This document shows, in pieces, positions 4,488 to 7,163 of a stretch of DNA of 7,163 nt (positions are counted from its first letter, which is position 1; every line of letters starts with the position of its first letter). A program made the translations under genes and the position numbers. Under the pieces are notes generated by a model. The model was not told the origin of the DNA. It saw nothing but the letters and a program-made list of their open reading frames with translations, and made no database searches. The DNA is from an uncultured Eubacteriales bacterium (lineage in GTDB: Bacteria; Bacillota; Clostridia; Oscillospirales; Butyricicoccaceae), in NCBI GenBank assembly GCA_934630445.1, contig CAKTWY010000126.1:1-7163 (forward strand), in the 5' to 3' direction.

Positions 4488-6484
4488 AAAAAGACAGAAG
4501 AAGCGAAAAAGAAATCGAAAATATCGAACGGGCCCGGCATGACGAAGCGCTTCTTGCCGAAGAAGAGGTCAATATTGAAGAGGTCATGGCGGAGTACGAC
4601 AGAGAGTCGAACACGCGCCACTTCACCTCCTGGCGCGGCGTTGCGATCAAAGCGATGCTGATCGCGTTTTCGCTTTTCGTGCTGTGGATGAATGTCTTTT
4701 CCACACTGCCGGAGCAGATCCGCCGTGCGCTTTTTGTCGGCATCGTGATTTTTATGGGCTTTATGCTCTACCCTGCGCGGAAGGGAAAGCCGAAGCCCGA
4801 TTATGTTCCATGGTATGACTTCGTGCTCGGCATCCTGGGCTTCAGCGCGTTTTTCTATTGGGTCGTCAATTTTGAGGGTCTGGCGTCGCGCTCGGGCAAT
4901 TACAACACGGTTGATATCATCGCGGGTATCATCGGCATTTTGGTCCTCTTTGAGCTGTGCCGCCGCGTGGTGGGTATCCCCATACTCATTGTGGCGGGCG
5001 TATTCATCGTGTATGCATTTGTAGGCGGCTATCTGCCGGGGATGTTCGGCCACCGCGGCTTTGGCGTGACACGCGTCGTGGAGCACCTGTTCTACACGCT
5101 CGAGGGCGTCATCGGAACGCCGATCGGCGTGTGTTCGACGTTTATCGTGCTCTTTATCCTGTTCGGCGCATTTCTGGAAAAAACAGGCGTCGGCAAGTTC
5201 TTCATCGACATTGCAAACGCCATTGCCGGCCACGCGCCCGGCGGCCCGGCAAAGGTCGCCATCATCGCCAGCGCGCTTGAGGGTACGGTCTCCGGCTCTT
5301 CGGTCGCCAATACGGTCGGCTCGGGGAGCTTTACGATCCCGATGATGAAAAAGACCGGCTATAAGCCGGAGTTTGCAGCGGCAGTTGAGGCCGCCGCATC
5401 GACCGGCGGACAGATCATGCCGCCGATCATGGGTGCAGCTGCCTTCCTCATGGCGGAAATGACGGGCAATCCTTATGCGACTATCGCCGTGGCGGCGATT
5501 TTGCCGGCGCTTCTGTACTTTACGGGGATCTGGCTCATGGTGCATTTTGAGGCGAAAAAGCTCGGCCTGAAGGGCATCGATAAGTCGGAACTCCCGCGCT
5601 TCTGGCCGCTTCTGCTCAAAAAGGGCTATCTGCTGCTGCCGCTGATTTTCCTTATCGTATTTATGGGCAACGGCTTCACACCTTCGCGTTCAGCGGTTTT
5701 CGCCATCCTGATCGCCATTGTCGTAAGCCTTTTCCGCAAGGAAACGCGCATCAGCCCGAAAGGGATCCTCGAAGCGCTCGAAAACGGCGCAAAAAGCACC
5801 ATCGGTGTCGCGGCAGCGTGCTCGATTGCGGGCATCATCGTCGGCATCGTCACGCTCACGGGCCTGGGGCTGAAGCTGGCGACCGGCCTTCTCGCGCTTT
5901 CGGGCGGTATCACGATCATCGCGCTTTTCTTTACCATGATCGCCTCCATCATCCTTGGCATGGGCGTGCCGACCACGGCGAACTATGTCATCATGGCGAC
6001 GATTACGGCGCCGATCGTCATTCGCCTGGGCGTGCCGACGCTCGCGGCGCACATGTTCGTCTTCTATTTCGGCATTGTGGCAGATATTACGCCGCCGGTT
6101 GCGCTCGCGGCGTATGCAGGCTCGGCGATCGCGCATTCCAATCCGTTTAAGACAGGCGTGACAGCGACGCGCCTTGCCATAACCGCGTTTTTGATTCCGT
6201 ATATCTTTGCGCTGAACCCGTCGCTCCTTCTGATCGACACGACGCCGGGGCAGGTTGTCCTGATTGTCGTTACGGCGCTTGTCGGCATGATAGGCATTTC
6301 TTCCGGGATGGAGGGGTATCTCCTGCATAAAATGCCGGTCTGGCAGCGTGTTCTGGCGGTGCTCGCGGGCCTGCTTCTGATCATTCCGGGCCTTGTGACG
6401 GATGCAATCGGCATCGGAGTGATCGGGCTGATCGCGCTGTGGCAGTTCGCCACCCGCAAAAAGGTTGAAACGCTCCCTTCATAA
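4484..6484 (+). CDS. TRAP transporter permease, fused 4TM/12TM (DctQM-type, TAXI class)
   Basis: The 666-residue protein is the fused small and large membrane subunit of a TAXI-class TRAP transporter. It should import the ligand delivered by the lipoprotein, driven by a sodium or proton gradient. Residues 1-48 form a highly charged, largely acidic cytoplasmic extension (for example LLAEEEVNIEEVMAEYD at 23-39). Four hydrophobic segments between about 52 and 160 correspond to the DctQ-like part; the DctM-like part follows. Family hallmarks are ALEGTVSGSSVANTVGSGSF (264-283), AAASTGGQIMPPIMGAAAF (303-321) and, in the second pseudo-repeat, LGMGVPTTANYVIMA (491-505) and GIVADITPPVALAAYAGSA (530-548). 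Two further hydrophobic segments near 589-606 and 621-656 form the C-terminal tail common in TAXI permeases. The gene starts at TTG, overlaps the DUF1850 stop by 4 bases and is the last of the operon. Confidence 0.96.
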   Translation: MKKDRRSEKEIENIERARHDEALLAEEEVNIEEVMAEYDRESNTRHFTSWRGVAIKAMLIAFSLFVLWMNVFSTLPEQIRRALFVGIVIFMGFMLYPARKGKPKPDYVPWYDFVLGILGFSAFFYWVVNFEGLASRSGNYNTVDIIAGIIGILVLFELCRRVVGIPILIVAGVFIVYAFVGGYLPGMFGHRGFGVTRVVEHLFYTLEGVIGTPIGVCSTFIVLFILFGAFLEKTGVGKFFIDIANAIAGHAPGGPAKVAIIASALEGTVSGSSVANTVGSGSFTIPMMKKTGYKPEFAAAVEAAASTGGQIMPPIMGAAAFLMAEMTGNPYATIAVAAILPALLYFTGIWLMVHFEAKKLGLKGIDKSELPRFWPLLLKKGYLLLPLIFLIVFMGNGFTPSRSAVFAILIAIVVSLFRKETRISPKGILEALENGAKSTIGVAAACSIAGIIVGIVTLTGLGLKLATGLLALSGGITIIALFFTMIASIILGMGVPTTANYVIMATITAPIVIRLGVPTLAAHMFVFYFGIVADITPPVALAAYAGSAIAHSNPFKTGVTATRLAITAFLIPYIFALNPSLLLIDTTPGQVVLIVVTALVGMIGISSGMEGYLLHKMPVWQRVLAVLAGLLLIIPGLVTDAIGIGVIGLIALWQFATRKKVETLPS

Positions 6485-6523
6485 CGCCTCACGTGCGCGG
6501 TTTGCACAGCGGAGGATCTTGAT

Positions 6524-6575
6524 ACCAGTCCTGCGCAGAAGCAGATATGTTCCTGCGCAGGACTGGTTTTGTTTT
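6524..6575 (+). terminator. Rho-independent terminator of the TAXI-TRAP operon
   Basis: A perfect 15-bp stem (6524-6538 with 6553-6567) closes a 14-base loop and runs into TTTTGTTTT (6567-6575). It starts 39 bases after the permease stop. The loop is longer than in the other two terminators of the window. Both arms contain CTGCGCAG, the same octamer as in the stem at 20-52. Confidence 0.88.
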
Positions 6576-6580
6576 GTGGA

Positions 6581-6596
6581 CCGGCATGCGTGCCGG
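6581..6596. repeat. Short inverted repeat upstream of the last promoter
   Basis: CCGGCA (6581-6586) and TGCCGG (6591-6596) are perfect 6-bp arms around TGCG. It lies just after the terminator and 43 bases before the next -35 box. It could be an operator or a chance palindrome in GC-rich DNA; nothing else in 6577-6639 is recognisable. Confidence 0.25.
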
Positions 6597-6639
6597 CTGC
6601 CGGTGAGGACGGAATACGCGCGAATCAAAATAAGCGTTA

Positions 6640-6668
6640 TTGCAAGGCAGCGCGTTTTGTATTATACT
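6640..6668 (+). promoter_or_regulatory. Sigma-A promoter of the DUF975-like gene
   Basis: TTGCAA (6640-6645) and TATACT (6663-6668) are separated by exactly 17 bases in a locally AT-rich patch. Transcription should start near 6675, giving a leader of about 55 bases before the ATG at 6730. Together with the preceding terminator this separates the gene from the transporter operon. Confidence 0.8.
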
Positions 6669-6729
6669 ATTCCTATATCGCCGCGGCACGGTCAGGATGT
6701 GCGCGCGGAGAAAAGGATGGGGAACGTAT

Positions 6730-7163
6730 ATGGATCCTTCATTATACAGGATGCGGGTCAAACAGCACGCGAGGATGCTCCTGGCGCAGAACTATGGCAA
6801 GCTTGTCGGTTCAATGGCGATCTATACAGTGATCACGATGCTGCTGAACTGCTTGCAGATCCCGTTTCAGCCGGCAGCCGGGGCGGATACCGCGCCGGAA
6901 GAGATGATCGTTTATTTTGGCGTAGTGTGCCTGATCAGTCTCGCCACACTTTTGTTTGCGCCGATTCAGCTTGGCGTAATCGATGTGTACAGGAAGGTCG
7001 CTAAAAACGAGCCCGCGCGCGTCGGCGATGTGTTTGTATGGATGGGCGAGGGCAGGCGCGTCTGGCAGGCGATCAAAATTTCGCTGGCTGTTTTTGTCAG
7101 GACGCTTGGCTGGGCGCTTGTTTATTTGGGCCCGGTGATTCTTGTTTTTTTGGTTCTGGCATT
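6730..7163 (+). CDS. DUF975-like integral membrane protein, 3' end outside window
   Basis: An open frame of 144 codons runs off the window end without a stop. The start ATG follows AAGGATGGGG (6713-6722) with 7 bases of spacing; an in-frame ATG at 6697 would add 11 residues but has no comparable site. The N-terminus (ARMLLAQNYGKLVGSMAIY, 14-32) and the later FAPIQLGVIDVYRKVAKNEP (76-95) followed by a GDVFVWM segment resemble DUF975 membrane proteins, whose N-terminus typically has a 'gn(w/y)gk' motif and a central 'P-x-x-x-G' turn. Hydrophobic segments are visible at about 25-43, 58-82 and 114-143. The function of the family is unknown. The family call comes from recalled motifs and is moderately secure; that it is a membrane protein is much safer. 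Confidence 0.7.
   Translation, partial: MDPSLYRMRVKQHARMLLAQNYGKLVGSMAIYTVITMLLNCLQIPFQPAAGADTAPEEMIVYFGVVCLISLATLLFAPIQLGVIDVYRKVAKNEPARVGDVFVWMGEGRRVWQAIKISLAVFVRTLGWALVYLGPVILVFLVLA

Noticed and set aside
4478..5545. 355-codon minus-strand open frame opposite the TRAP permease
   Set aside because: Antisense shadow of the permease; composition dominated by R, H, D and A with no recognisable fold.
5690..6328. 212-codon minus-strand frame inside the permease gene
   Set aside because: Almost entirely charged and arginine-rich, the expected reverse reading of a hydrophobic membrane-protein gene.
6465..7004. 179-codon + strand frame from the permease end into the last gene
   Set aside because: It runs through a terminator and a promoter and is out of frame with the membrane-protein frame, which has its own ribosome binding site.

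Overview
The window looks like a chromosomal stretch from a GC-rich member of the Firmicutes, probably a gut-type clostridium (inference). The evidence is strong purine-rich ribosome binding sites, two TTG start codons set at ideal distance from them, sigma-A-type promoters, a lipobox signal peptide on the binding protein, and a DUF975-like membrane protein. All convincing genes lie on the + strand; the long minus-strand reading frames are shadows of GC-rich coding sequence.

Layout. (1) Bases 1-60 hold the terminator of a gene that lies upstream of the window. (2) Bases 61-380 are a long non-coding control region: a candidate cre-like box, a promoter whose -10 hexamer lies inside a perfect 15-bp palindrome, and a roughly 250-base leader with several hairpins, two of which could be mutually exclusive. 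(3) Bases 381-2701 are a two-gene operon: an intracellular family 2 glycoside hydrolase with both catalytic glutamates, and an SSAT-like GNAT acetyltransferase that overlaps it by ATGA. It ends in a strong GAAA-loop terminator. (4) Bases 2750-2987 are an AT-rich promoter region with repeated motifs. (5) Bases 2988-6484 are a complete TAXI-type TRAP transporter operon: substrate-binding lipoprotein, a small DUF1850 membrane-anchored protein, and a fused small/large-subunit permease, closed by a hairpin terminator at 6524-6567. (6) From 6640 a new promoter drives a membrane protein of DUF975 type, cut by the window end.

How the genes work together. The lipoprotein should capture an organic acid or amino-acid-like ligand outside the membrane and hand it to the fused permease, which imports it using an ion gradient. 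The DUF1850 protein is encoded between them and translationally linked to both, so it is probably an accessory part of the same transporter. The glycosidase-acetyltransferase pair is a separate unit with its own promoter and terminator; its substrate cannot be read from sequence. I see no mobile element, CRISPR array, tRNA or rRNA. The genes belong to known families. The least explained material is the control region in front of the glycosidase and the role of the DUF1850 protein.
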